From Branchipolynoe longqiensis (Eukaryota > Annelida > Polychaeta > Phyllodocida > Polynoidae): 64,000 bases of DNA. The translations under genes and the position numbers were made by a program. The notes under the pieces were generated by a model, which made no database searches, was not told the DNA's origin, and saw only the letters and a program-made list of their open reading frames with translations. Numbering within the stretch: the stretch's first letter is position 1; every line of letters starts with the position of its first letter. This document shows positions 10,612 to 21,275 of this stretch, in pieces. Where the stretch lies: positions 71,771,543 through 71,835,542 of the forward strand of contig CM059193.1 in the NCBI GenBank assembly GCA_030323885.1, given 5' to 3'.

Positions 10612-10935
10612 ATAGACGAGTTCGTAATTCCAGCAGCGCGGTGCATTGTGGGATGTGTGAAAGCAAAACAATCTGGCGCGAAGCACCCAGTTCGCGTAGA
10701 AGTACTGAGTGCAGCTATGGAATCTTTTTAGTTTGTAATAACATATTTCAGCTACAGTTTGAAAGTTGGAATACCAAATGAAATCAATATCATAGAGTAA
10801 GATGTGAATCTTTTATCTACCGTGGCATGTACTCAAAAGTCATCAGCCACGTCTTACACCATCTGCATTTAGATCTAGACAAATATAGATTTCAAACTAT
10901 AGCCTGAGTAATTTACCACAGCATTTGAAACCCAT
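10612..10935. mobile_element. T-family element, partial
   Basis: It starts atagacgagttcgtaattcc, followed by the family's gcggtgcattgtgggatg and the ctgagtgcagctatg block. The interior breaks off near 10905-10935 compared with the full copies. A C15 tract at 10567 lies just upstream. Confidence 0.65.
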
Positions 10936-11086
10936 GGATTAAAAAAAGATGATTGTTCATGACTTGAAATCGTCGAATTTGGACTGCTATTGCATTTCTC
11001 TAGAATAAAATTATATTACACCTATACCGGGGAGCACGTGCCCTCACCTGAAACTCAGAGTGCCAGTGATGATGTAAACAGCTTAA

Positions 11087-11610
11087 AGCTGCATAGTCCG
11101 ATGAAAATATCAAATTTTCAAAACCAAAACAATTATCTAAATTTGATTCTACATATCAAACTAAAGCCTCAGTCACACTACAGCTTGCGACCACTTTGTG
11201 ACCACCTTCGACCAAAGAACCCACAGTCACCAGTGACGTCCTTGCAACCAAAACAATGGTTGCTGATGTCTGGGCATCACTGGTGACTGTGGGTTCTTTG
11301 GTCTAAAGTGGTCGCAAGCTGTAGTGTGACTGAGGCTTTAGATACTTGCGCACTTATTAAACATTTGTCACCACACCGAAGGGAATACTGAGGCAATTGA
11401 ATAGAACCTGTTACTGCAGAAGCCTATGGGGGTCAGATTTTTGACAAGCTTGCAAAAATTAATTTTGCATGTTTCCACTTAAAATATCTTAAAAGTTAGC
11501 CACTTAAAATAAAAGTTACTTCAAGCTAAAGTAAGGTACATAATAATGATCAACCTAATGTATTTATCTCAGAAAATTTCAGAAACTCAAAACCATCGGA
11601 CTATGCAACT
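11087..11610. mobile_element. K element (TTAA-flanked), carrying an H element
   Basis: The ends are AGCTGCATAGTCCGATG and CATCGGACTATGCAACT, flanked by TTAA at 11083-11086 and 11611-11614. The interior has the family blocks ctgttactgcagaagcctat and aaaagttagccacttaaaat. The element is interrupted at 11165-11337. TTAA is the target of piggyBac-like transposases, but the ends are not the usual piggyBac CCC. Confidence 0.85.
11165..11337. mobile_element. H-class element nested in a K element, 173 bp
   Basis: The arms AGCCTCAGTCACACTACAG and its complement extend through gcttgcgaccac and ttcgaccaaagaaccc, making an almost perfect hairpin. Flanks are TAA and TTA. Intact K copies read aacttagatactgg at this point, so the insertion site is an original TTA. 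Confidence 0.85.
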
Positions 11611-12080
11611 TTAAGTCAGTAAAGTGACTGACAATTTTGTGGGTAATTGGATGTTTGTTTGCTCAAAATGCTTAATTATGAATAGATGTGTATTAAATAT
11701 ACTCATTACATTATTACGTTGCCTGAGGGGATCCATATTTATACCAAATTGTTTAATTTTATTGAAACTACTTTTTTCGTATTAAATACAAATGTTTTGT
11801 TTTGTGCATACATATAGGTAAAAACCAATGACTATGTGCATTTGTTTTCCTCTGGACTCCGTTTTCAGTGCATGTGCAGTTGGAATTATGAACTTGTCTA
11901 TTGCTATATATTACTTAGTAGGCCCAGGGACTGAACCCTTGCGAGCAACACACACGCAGGGGAGCAGCTCAGGACCCGCCAAACAGCGTGTTGAGGCTGA
12001 CCGAACATCGTGTTGGGTTGAATCGAGTTGCTCGCGAGCTGCACTCACTGCTCGCCACTCGATCAATGCAGTGATGTTAA

Positions 12081-12421
12081 AGTTGCATAGTCCAATGGTT
12101 TTTGAAATTTTGACATTTTCTGAGATAAATACATTAGGTTGATCGCTATAATGTACCTTACTTATGTAACTTTTATTTTAGGTGGGTAACCTTTCAGATA
12201 TTTGAAGTGCAACCATGCTAAATTAATTTTGGCAAGCTTGCCAAAACTCTGACACCATAGCATTCTGCAGTAACAGGTTCTATTCAATTGCCTCACTATT
12301 CCAATCTGTGTGGCAATAAATGTTTAATAAGTGCATTACTATCAGAGGTAGATATGTAGAATCAAATTTAGATAATTATTTTGCTTTTGAAGATTTGATG
12401 TTGTCATGGGACTATGCAGCT
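12081..12421. mobile_element. K element, complete
   Basis: The ends are AGTTGCATAGTCCAATGG and GGGACTATGCAGCT with TTAA on both sides (12077-12080, 12422-12425). The interior is the reverse orientation of 11087-11610. Confidence 0.85.
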
Positions 12422-12599
12422 TTAAGTAACTGTGTACGTTGAAACTTGGATGGTCGAGTTTCTTCCCATCGCATCGCATACAACTGCCTACGGCTCAGGC
12501 AACGAATAGGGCCACTAAGTTGGGGCTGGCTGGTCGAATGGCGGTTGATGAGTTAGCGCTGTTTTTGGTTCAGGCTACTTGCTAGTTAGTTACTCCCGC

Positions 12600-12740
12600 A
12601 GGAGCCGGCGGCCTGGTTTCCCAGTCGGAGAGCACTATAAAGTCGCCATGAGTGCACACTGTCACAAGTCGGTACCCGTCCTGATATGACCTTAGATGTT
12701 GCTAGGATCTAAAACAACAACACACAAACAAACAAAGTCC
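12600..12740 (+). mobile_element. SINE-A, 3' half
   Basis: It begins in the body at gccggcggcctggtttccca and ends cttagatgttgctaggatct with AACAACACACAAAC. The head is lost. Confidence 0.75.
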
Positions 12741-12788
12741 CGCAGCACTGTCTCTGATAGATACAAGATTCACCCCGCACTTGCATTG

Positions 12789-13008
12789 CTGTTTGTTGTT
12801 GCTTTACGTCCTAGCAACATCTAAGGTCATATCAGGACGGGTACCGACTTGCGACAGTGCACACTCATGGCGACTTTCAGGAGTTTAATTGCGCACTCAT
12901 GGCCACTTTATTGGTTTGACTCGACCAGGATTCGAACCCACGAACTCATGGGTTCGGATCTCCGGATTTCCAAAAACATTCCTACTCATTCGGTCATCCC
13001 ATCTTGCA
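12789..13008 (-). mobile_element. SINE-A, subtype A, internally deleted
   Basis: The minus-strand copy has its tail at 12789-12850, a short remnant of the body, then the B-box and head (tactcattcggtcatcccat on the plus strand). The middle of the body, about 100 bp, is missing. Confidence 0.75.
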
Positions 13009-13011
13009 TTG

Positions 13012-13672
13012 CAGTAGGGCTGAAGAAAAACCCATTAGAAAAAGTGGCGAAAAGAATGGGTAAATGAAATGAGCAGAAAAATTCTTAATTTGAGAAGCAA
13101 AATATATTCTTCACATGTATCTTCTTATTTACCAACTATTTTTGATTTGAAAAATAGAACAAAGCGTGTAGTTTAAATAGACTTTAAAAGTCAAATTGAC
13201 TGCATTTTATGGTCGCCACCTTGTATTTTTTGCATTCTCTCCCATTTCACCCACTCTGTGCCAATATAAGTAGCCATTGGATACTGGAACCAGGGATTCC
13301 ACTTCCTGTTCCATACTAAAACAATTTTCGCCCGTCTTTAGACTACATTGTCATTCACTCCTACTGCAAGTATGGGGTGAATCTTTTGTCTCTGAGAGAG
13401 CGCTGCTGAACAACCCATTGGAAAACGCGGTGAGAGGTTGGGTGAATGAAATGAGGACATAATTTCTCAATCAAATACACGATATATAGTCTTCAGATAA
13501 TTCTCCACATATACCCGCTACCTTTGATTTGAAAGATGTAATAAAACATGTACTTTAAGAGACTTTCAAAGTTAAATCGAGAACATTCTGTGGTTGCTAT
13601 CTTGTCTTTTTGCATTCTCACCCATTTCACCAACTCTGTGCCAGTGTAGATAGAGACTATAAAACTGGACCC
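13012..13672. mobile_element. Two adjoining A8 (hAT-like) copies, decayed
   Basis: The first copy runs from the cattagaaaaagtggcgaaaa block to gggtgaatcttttgtct near 13394. The second follows directly (aacccattggaaaacgcggt) and fades near 13670. Both match the complete copy at 63047 in block order. Short frames within are not coding. Confidence 0.65.
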
Positions 13673-13705
13673 TCCACCCCACCACCACCACACTTCAGAT
13701 AATAA

Positions 13706-14457
13706 ATAGATCGGATCACGGTTTCGACTGCGCTTGCGCTGAAAACGGCCTTGGCAGCAAAGCAAATGCGAATGGCCATTGAGTTTGTCAATACGCGTAG
13801 GGAAAAAACTTCAATTTTTATTCAAAATGAATAGAAATACATAACAATTTGGCATAAACATATATGTACACATGCAATATAATGATATGATGAATATAGC
13901 TAAGACAAAACTCGCCATAATTAAACATTTTGAGCTAAGAAACATACAATTCCACACAAAACAATCAGTGATATCCACATCACCATTATTAATTCTTGTT
14001 CTAAATATTAAAATGCCAAATGTGTCAACATACACTTGTTTCAGAGAAATATATAACTAATATCTGCTTAACCCTACTAATTTTCTAGTTCTACATATGT
14101 CATTAACCATAGAATATCAATAAAAACATTAATAACATAAGTAAAACTGACTCTGGCTATGGCTCTAACACTAATATGAGTTCCCAGATTTGTCTAAATC
14201 TAAATGCACATGGTATAAGATGTGCTGATTATATTGATGTAAATGCAATGCTAGATAAAAGGTTAATATCTTAATTTATCATATATATTTTTTTAGTTGG
14301 TATTCTATGTTTCAAACAAGAGCTGAGATGAGCTGAAACTAACATATTTCATAGCTGCACCCAGTGTATTACCATGTGCCATGTGCTTCTCGCGGGTTTG
14401 TTTTGCTCTAACGCATCCCACAATGCACCGCGCGGCTGCAACAGTGATGTAGTCTAT
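13706..14457. mobile_element. T-family element, full length
   Basis: It runs from ATAGATCGGATCACGGTTTC to ACAGTGATGTAGTCTAT, inverted terminal repeats of about 25 bp. The order of interior blocks is the exact reverse of 25000-25748. No transposase frame longer than about 75 codons exists, so this is a non-autonomous element. Its superfamily is not clear. Confidence 0.8.
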
Positions 14458-14940
14458 CCATACTGAAGCAGTTTTCGCTCACACTTAAGCGGGGTCATCA
14501 TTCATCTCTACCCTGGGATGGGGTTGAATCATTTATCCAGGTGCTTGCTTGTGTATATGTTCTAGTTGAGCTGATTCTACATGGACCAAACTGCTCACAG
14601 ATCGTCCAATGGAGCATTCCAATCTGACCCAGAGAATGTTGAGCAAGACATAGTGCAGTGTGTTGTGAGCTGCTTGGGTTTTGAATCAAACCAACGTCTG
14701 GGCTGTCAGTGTCAGCTCACACACGCCATGCAGCACTTACTTACTGCTACTGCTAGACCACCCGGCGTAGATCATCTATGCATCTGTTTTGAATTAACTA
14801 ATTCAGAACTAGTTCCAGTGTCACACAATGAATGTACCGACCTGCAGTTATAGGGGTGTGTACAAGAGTTTTTCAATTTGCAGATTTGTTAAGAAAATAA
14901 AATCAGCAATGCTAAATCAAATTACAATATACACCCCTTA
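14458..14940 (+). other. Unique region with a 90-codon open frame at 14581-14853
   Basis: The frame starts ATG at 14581, has mixed amino-acid composition with several Cys residues and no low complexity, and ends TAG at 14853. An AATAAA-like signal follows at about 14896. I recognise no domain and see no clear splice sites. It could be an exon remnant, a small ORF of a non-coding RNA, or chance. Confidence 0.2.
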
Positions 14941-15476
14941 AACCAAGCTTGGTTAAACCAAATAATTGGTTAAGGGGCTGTCACATTAGGGTTTTTTGCG
15001 GGAGCGTATGGCGGCGTAAGCGCGTTACGTCATATACATCGGCATACGCCGTATACGCTACTCATACGCTACGCATACGCTACTCATACGCTACTCATAC
15101 GCCGCCAGATGCCGGCGTATGTGAAGCGTATGAGACATACGTCGCCATACGCTTTCATAAATCCGTCCGTCCAAATTTTTTTGTGCATGCTCAAAAAAAC
15201 CCAACCTATGAGGGCGTATGGCCCATACTGTCAAAAAATGTCACAGCACGCTCCCATACGCTCCTCATACGCTCCTCGTACGCTCCTCGTAGGTTCCACA
15301 TACGCTCAAAACCACCCGAAAGGTCACCAAATGTCATCATAGGCCGGCACGCGCAGGACTTACGTAGGTTTTCAATACGCTCCCGCCATACACCGTAATG
15401 TGACAGGGCCTTTAATCGAAACTTTTTCTGTGGCCCAGTTGTTTAAGCCAAAGTCGGTTAATCCAAATTATCGGTT
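14941..15476. mobile_element. P1 element, truncated, split by an H element
   Basis: The left fragment (aaccaagcttggttaaacca) ends at 14972 and resumes at 15412 (ttaatcgaaactttttctgt), matching contiguous sequence in intact P1 copies. The right part is cut off by the SINE-A at 15476. Confidence 0.75.
14973..15411. mobile_element. H-class element, GCGTATG subtype
   Basis: The ends are AGGGGCTGTCACATTA and TAATGTGACAGGGCCT, with TTA directly on both sides; removing it restores the P1 sequence. The interior is built from catacgctactcatacgc-like words and complements. The 149-codon open frame here is an effect of the word repetition. Confidence 0.85.
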
Positions 15477-15758
15477 ATGGGTTTGAACCCTGGTCGAGTC
15501 AAACCAATGACTTAAAAATTGATACTTGTCGCTTCCTAGCCTGGAGCTCGGCATTAGTAGGATAGGACAAGGACTGGCTTGCTCAGTGTCAGGGTAATGT
15601 GACTGAATGGGATATCAGGTCATGGTGCTGGCGGCCTGGTCTTCCAGTGGGGCAGAATTGTAAAGTTGCCATGAGTGCGCACTGTCACAAGTCAGTACCC
15701 GTCCTGATATGACATTAGATGTTGCTAGGATGTATAACATCAACAAACAAACAAATTT
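15476..15758 (+). mobile_element. SINE-A, head truncated
   Basis: It starts at tatgggtttgaaccctggt, has the full body and ends tagatgttgctaggatgtat with an AACAAACAAAC tail. Confidence 0.8.
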
Positions 15759-15817
15759 TACATTCTCTTTCTAGTCGCACTTGACAATTAAACTCTTTTT
15801 CGGGCTAATATGGTTAA

Positions 15818-16164
15818 AGCTGCATAGTCCGATGAAATATCAAATTTTCAAAACCAAACCAATAATATAGATTTGATTTTACATATCTAACTTAGATACT
15901 GATGCACTTATTAAGCATTTGTTTCTGCGTAGAAGGCAATACTGAGTCAATTTAACAGAACCTGTTACTGCAGAAGTCTATGGCATCAGAGTTTTGGCAA
16001 GCTTGCCAAAACTAATTTTCCATGTTTGCACTCAAAATATCTTAAAAGTTTACCATTTAAAATAAAAGTAACTTTGAACTAATGTAAGGTAGATACTAGT
16101 GATCGATCTAATCTATTTATCTCAGAAAAAATACAGAAATTCAAAACCATCGGACTATACAACC
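15818..16164. mobile_element. K element, nearly complete
   Basis: TTAA at 15814, left end AGCTGCATAGTCCGATG, right end near ATCGGACTATACAACC followed by CTAA, a one-base change from TTAA. Confidence 0.8.
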
Positions 16165-16189
16165 CTAAGTAGCTGTATATTATATTGGT

Positions 16190-16554
16190 GAACTATTGCC
16201 AGTGTAGTTGACACCGAACAATAGCAATGCTGATAATAGTAGCAAGTACAGTGGGGTAGAGGGCCCTGCAATTCGACCGCAAGCCTCCGTAAACCATAGA
16301 TTAGTCTGGCCAGCATAGGGATATATTATACACAAGAGACCCTTGATCTAAAATCAAATCTCTTCTGGAGATTGCAAAGCATTCAGGCCCGAAGCTAGAC
16401 GGCAAAGGAGATATTTCTCAACAGAACACATACAAGTACAAAGAGAAACCCACCCCCTCCACTTGCTATTCGGACTGCACTTCGTCCACACCTCTCTCTA
16501 TCTCCTCTAGGCGGGGTTGGTCAGGCAGAAACAACCCCCACCAACACACATTGT
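16190..16554. other. Unassigned unique sequence
   Basis: No repeat family, coding frame or RNA gene is recognised. The stretch contains a pyrimidine-rich part near 16485-16510 (cacctctctctatctcctct). Confidence 0.4.
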
Positions 16555-16555
16555 A

Positions 16556-16821
16556 GCAGATGGGATGGCCGAATGAGTTGAACGTCCTTCTCCCGTTTTG
16601 GTACATCGTGGGATTCGATGGCAAGGACAGGTTGGTTGGCTCAGTGTCAGGATAATGTGATTGAGTGGGATATCAGGTGATGGTGCTGGCGGCCTGGTTT
16701 CCCAGTGGGGCAGGATTATAAAAGTGGCCATGAGTGCGCACTGTCACAAGTCCGTACCCGTCCTGATATGACTTTAATTGTTGCCAGGATGTAAAACTCC
16801 GAGCAACCAACCAACCAACCA
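16556..16821 (+). mobile_element. SINE-A, subtype A, deleted after the B-box
   Basis: Head gatgggatggccgaatgag; the B-box ggattcgatggcaaggacag runs straight into the mid-body, so about 80 bp is missing. The tail ends CAACCAACCAACCAACC. Confidence 0.8.
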
Positions 16822-16876
16822 CAAACACCCACACACACGCTCCTGTACTGATGACGTTATAGCCTCTGCAGTGGAT

Positions 16877-16934
16877 ATGGGGGGGGGGGGGGGGGGGGAG
16901 GTGCGGGGAGTGCGGGGGGGGGGGGGGGGGGGTC
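16877..16934. repeat. Poly-G tracts (two runs of about 18-19)
   Basis: Two long G runs separated by aggtgcggggagtgc. Several G-tracts on one strand could form stacked G-quadruplexes. The exact length is prone to sequencing error. Confidence 0.85.
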
Positions 16935-17018
16935 GGACGCTAGATCATCCATAATAGGGTGACCAGGGTGTGAGATACTGATGGGAATTGCCGAGACCAC
17001 GGCTTTCATGTGGAAGGT

Positions 17019-17081
17019 TGGTTGGTTGTTGGTGTTTCACGTCCTAGCAACATTTATAGTCATATCAGGATGGGTACCAAG
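17019..17081 (-). mobile_element. SINE-A tail fragment
   Basis: Only the distal tail on the minus strand (ggttggttgttggtgtttca to atcaggatgggtacc). It is immediately followed by a SINE-A in the opposite orientation, giving a tail-to-head arrangement. Confidence 0.65.
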
Positions 17082-17090
17082 GTGTGATAA

Positions 17091-17416
17091 TAGGCGCGGT
17101 GGCCGAATCGGTAGAGCGTGGGCCTCGCGTGTGCGAGATCGGGAGTTCCTGGTCGAGTCAAACCAATGACATCAAATTGATACTTGTCGCTTCCTAACCA
17201 GGTGCTCAGCATTATTAGAATAGGGCAAGGACTGGTCAGCTCAGTGTCAGGATAATGTGGCTGAGTGGGATATCAGGTCATGGTAAAAGCGACCTGATTT
17301 TCCAGAAGGGCAGCATTATGAAGTCACCATGAGTGTGCACTGTCATAAGTCGGTACCGATCCTGATATGACCTTAGATGTTGCCAGGATCTAAAATTCCC
17401 AACAGCAAACCAAGCA
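17091..17416 (+). mobile_element. SINE-A, subtype B, full length
   Basis: Head aggcgcggtggccgaatcgg with tagagcgtgggcctcgcgtg, a partly deleted B-box (gggagttcctggtcgagtca), a complete body and a tail at aggatctaaaattcccaac. Confidence 0.85.
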
Positions 17417-17417
17417 G

Positions 17418-17690
17418 TCACATTATCCTGATATTGTGCTAACCAATCATTACCCTATCCTAGCAATGCCTAGGGCCAGGCTAGGTAGCGACAAGTATCA
17501 ATTTTGTAAGTCATTGGTTTGACTCGGCTGGGATTTGAACTCGACCCAACAATAGCCCCGATGTCTGCTTTTTGTGCCTGGGGGTGGGGGGGGGTAGCTA
17601 AAAAAATAAAAAAAAGGATTCGAACTCCCGACCTTCCGCACGGAAGGCCTACACTGTACCGATTTGGCCACTGCGTCCAAGTGGAAGCCA
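17418..17690 (-). mobile_element. SINE-A, subtype B, with an insertion between body and head
   Basis: The minus-strand body ends at ggctgggatttgaactcgac. The real head (gattcgaactcccgaccttc, then tttggccactgcgtcc) appears only after about 75 bp containing a G-rich and an A-rich stretch. A fragment was inserted or duplicated inside the tRNA-like region. Confidence 0.7.
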
Positions 17691-17837
17691 CCAGGGACCG
17701 TGCTATATAGTGCTGGGCAAATAGATGTATCAATTACTGTTTGTTTTTGGAATTGAGTTCAGCGACGTATGAGGCTATAGCTATATGTTCAAATGGCTGC
17801 CGCAATTCATATGAGAATTTTGGTTATTACTTTCAAC

Positions 17838-17968
17838 TGATGGGATGGCCGATTGAGTTGAGCGCCTGCTTCCCATGTGGGAGGGCGTGGGATTTGAATC
17901 TGTATTCGAAACCCTCACTAGAGTCAAGCCAATGACTTTAAAAAAAAAAATCTATACTTGTCACTACA
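17838..17968 (+). mobile_element. SINE-A, 5' part, subtype A
   Basis: Head gatgggatggccgattgag, duplicated B-box-like region, then an A11 tract and truncation in the body at acttgtcacta. Confidence 0.7.
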
Positions 17969-17969
17969 T

Positions 17970-18716
17970 TTGGCATTAGGAGCAGTGGAATGCGGGGGAA
18001 ATTATTGTCTGCGATTGAAATTTTCCCTCCTATGTCAATAAATGTAACAATAACATCACCCCACAAAACACTGTTTGGTTTAACAGAGCGCATTAAGCCA
18101 CTGTTTGGGTTAACATAGCGTATTAAGCTTTCACTGGGTAACTGCTGGTTACCGCTCACTGACGGTGCAGAAAAAGCATTTACTAAAATGCATCCATTGT
18201 GAAAACTGAAATGCATCTATTGTAAATTTAATATTCAACCATACCCCCCAATATCACTGATTTTTTCTTTTTAATAAAATTTGTTTAAAAGAGCCAAAAT
18301 CCACCTTCTATATGCGACAGAATTTTGTGTATCCATGAATAACATTTAAAACCTGTTGGTGAATCCCCCCCCCCCCCCCACACTCCTCTAGCCATTGAGA
18401 GAAACTAGTCAAATCGATTTGCCTTTGGACAATTTGTTTTTGAAAAAACTATCAGCTAACCTTTCAACTGCAATCTGTTCGGGGCTGGAATGACACTCAA
18501 TCTGCACTGAGGGATGTTCTGTTGGGATGATTTTCATTTAAGATGTCTCTCCACATATATATATATTATATATCATATATAGCTAGATACGCGCTATCTA
18601 GTTTGAGAGTCCCTGTAGTATACACTACATATAGGGGGTTGTCCACAACTAAATCCCACAGTATAGAACTGTTACTGGTTTGAGAGGTTGCAAACAATCG
18701 GAACATATTGCCTAGA
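17970..18716. other. Unassigned AT-rich sequence
   Basis: It contains a small duplication (cactgtttggtttaacag and cactgtttgggttaacat near 18068-18117), a C14 tract at 18367 and a TATATA stretch at 18555-18580. No gene is recognised. Confidence 0.4.
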
Positions 18717-18717
18717 T

Positions 18718-19043
18718 GGTTGGTTGTTGGAGTTTTACGTCCTGGCAACATCTAAGGTCATATCAGGATGGTTACCAACTTGTGACAGTGCACACTTATG
18801 GTGACTTTATAGTGCTGAGCCACTAGGAAATGAGGCTGCCTGTACCATCACCCAATATCCCACTCAGTCCCATTATCCTGACACTGATCTAACCAGTCCT
18901 TGCCCTATCCCATTAATGCTGAGCACCAGGCTAGGAAATGACAAGTATCAATTTTATATGTCATTGGTTTGACTCGACCGGGAACCGAACTCCTGATCTC
19001 CCACACGTGAGGCCTGTGCTCTACCGATTTGGCCACCGAGCCC
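18718..19043 (-). mobile_element. SINE-A, subtype B, full length
   Basis: Tail ggttggttgttggagtttta at the left, complete body, B-box-like region and head reading ctctaccgatttggccaccg on the plus strand. Confidence 0.85.
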
Positions 19044-19049
19044 AGTCCA

Positions 19050-19540
19050 GTCCAGTGCCTAGATATAGAAGATTATACATGGATCTATACACATATATAT
19101 GCATATGTATATATATTTGTTCATGTTTCTCTGTCCAATCCCAAATGAGTTTAGCCAGATTGTTACATGGTTTGATTACGAATGTAAGCCATAGCTGGTG
19201 CGTTATCTGTTAGAACTCTTATATGATTTTTAGGGATGTGAATCAGATTGTGGAGTCCTAGGTAAATCGCTCTAAGCGCTAATACATTAATGTGGTCGGA
19301 GATTTCATCTTCCATTCAACTTCCACCTGTTGTCCTCTATGGGTAGCCCCCAGCATTCTAATGAAGCATCTGTTGTGAGCATAGCGTTAGGCTCTCCCAT
19401 CCTAATTGGGTTTACATTTATATATATATATACATATATACAAATATAAACGCTATCTAAACGGGATGTTCTTGTAGCATAAACTACATTGCAGACCTAA
19501 TGTTATATACGACTAAATCCCACAGTATAGATATGTTAGT
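19050..19540. other. Unassigned sequence with TATATA stretches
   Basis: AT-rich with small alternating TA tracts near 19095-19115 and 19420-19445. No gene or repeat boundary is recognised. Confidence 0.4.
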
Positions 19541-19544
19541 TGCG

Positions 19545-19740
19545 ACCGAAGGAAACATTGCACCCAATGTGGACTCGAACCCCCACTTCAGTCATTCCCG
19601 GGGCGAGCATCCTAACGATGGTCAGACCCAGGCTCCCTGATGAAATCATCCTCTCCATCCCCACCACATCTCCCTCAGATAGACATGGTGGGTATAGTAT
19701 CTGGCCCCTTGCCTGTGAGGTCAGTACATACTACTTCAAG
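19545..19740 (-). mobile_element. SINE-B copy
   Basis: It has the same organisation as 1855-2012: ggactcgaacccccacttca (B-box complement), caggctccctgatgaaatca, and gcccctt-gcctgtgaggtca at the far end. Confidence 0.6.
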
Positions 19741-19800
19741 AGTATAGTACTACTACTATAGTACTAGTTCAATGTAGTAACATTGTCCATACCTCTGACT

Positions 19801-20120
19801 GGACATGGGCCACCGAATCGGTAGAGCGCAGACTTCCTGTGTGGAAGGGCAGGAGCTCGAATCCCAGCCGAGTCAAACCGATGACTTATAAAAGTGATAC
19901 TTGTCACTACCTAGCCTGGCGCTCGGCATTACTAGGATAGGACAAGGACTGGTTAGCACAGTATCAGGATAATCTGCCTATGTGAGATATCGAGTCATGG
20001 TGCCGGCGGCCTGATCTCCCAGTGGGGCAGCCCTATAAAGTCGCTATGAGTGCACACTAACACTAGTACTCGTCCTGATATGACCTCAAATGTTACTAGG
20101 ACGTAAAACAAGCAAACAAC
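19801..20120 (+). mobile_element. SINE-A, subtype B, full length
   Basis: Head tgggccaccgaatcggtaga, B-box-like gagctcgaatcccagccg, complete body and tail tgttactaggacgtaaaac. Confidence 0.85.
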
Positions 20121-20354
20121 CGCACCTCTGGAGGCGGGCGGTAAGGGGACTCGATGAACTGCTAGTACAACATCCCCCCTCCCCCCACCACCCTGTGGCG
20201 TCGAGCTAGCACCATCAGAGAGTGGTTCTACACTCTCTGGTCCCATGTGGCCTCTCACTGCCCGATATATACAAACAGTGACGATCCATGTGTATACGAG
20301 TGTTCCTTGGCGGGAAGACATATTTCATGCGCATGCGCGTAATGGTAAAAAGGA

Positions 20355-20720
20355 CTAGACCGGATGACAGAGCGGTTAGAGCATCCGCTAACCATACATG
20401 AAGTCGTGGAATCGATCCTCACTCTCCCCCAAAGGTCACCCCCCCCCCCCTGGGAGATTATATATCGATCCAAAGCAAAGACTTATACAATTGATACTTG
20501 TCGCTTATCTTCCCTGGTGCTCAGCATTAATATGCCACAGTAGAGACTGGTGGACTCTATCTCAGGATAATGTGACTGAGTGGGATATCGCGTCATGGTG
20601 CCAGAAACAGAGTATCCCAGGGAGGGAAGCAGTTATCAAACCACCATGAGTGCGTACTGTCACGAGTTGGAGCACTCAGTCGGGGCCTCAGTTGTTGCTA
20701 ACACATAAAACCCCAATTGA
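20355..20720 (+). mobile_element. SINE-A body with a divergent tRNA-like head
   Basis: The head reads gaccggatgacagagcggtt then agagcatccgctaacc, unlike the other copies. A C12 tract interrupts the segment before the usual acaattgatacttgtcgctt body. The tail is diverged (gttgctaacacataaaac). It may be a separate subfamily with its own tRNA source. Confidence 0.65.
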
Positions 20721-20752
20721 TCAACCCTATTGGTAATGGATAGAGACATGGT

Positions 20753-20885
20753 AATAATAAGGTTGCATAGCCAGATGATTTTGAGTTTTTGTCATTTTCT
20801 GAGATGAATATATATAGTTTGCGTTTTGACAATTTCTCAGATAAATGAATTAATTATTAGGTTGCATAGGATCAAAAGCAAAGAA
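20753..20885. mobile_element. K element fragments
   Basis: Two partial right-end motifs (aaggttgcatagccagatga and attaggttgcataggatc) with cattttctgagatgaata between them. A strongly rearranged relic. Confidence 0.5.
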
Positions 20886-20965
20886 CTCATATACAAATAT
20901 TTGGATAATTAACTTACTGGAGCAACAGAAAGGTAATGTATTATATATATACATATATGTACATA

Positions 20966-21060
20966 AAACCTCTAAATCGACTGACCTTGGGACCGGCTTT
21001 AAGTAGTCCATTAGGGGGAAGTGGTCGGTTTAGGGAGTTAAAATTAAAAAATATATATAT
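20966..21060. mobile_element. P2 pogo-like fragment
   Basis: It matches the P2 end block aaaacctctaaatcgactga, ggaccggctttaagtagtcc and agtggtcggtttagggagtt. The element stops in an A/T-rich tract. Confidence 0.65.
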
Positions 21061-21275
21061 AAAAAAATAAACTAAAAATTCCAGTGCGCAAGTGACAGTA
21101 TTCGCGGCACTGATAGGGGTTGGGGGTGGTGGCGCCACCTGTCCCAACAGTGAAAAGGGGTCACCCATAAAGTAGTACACAACATATGGGTGATCAATAA
21201 GGGCATCTTATCTCCCATGCCTTTATACTCACATAAGGCTTATACATCACATATACATACATATATACATATATA

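Noticed and set aside
14949..15398. 149-codon frame with repeated YATHT-like motifs
   Set aside because: Generated by the catacgc words of an H element.
17091..17165. tRNA gene
   Set aside because: A- and B-box-like motifs are present, but the acceptor stem and anticodon arm do not fold and the segment is the head of SINE-A, as in all other copies.
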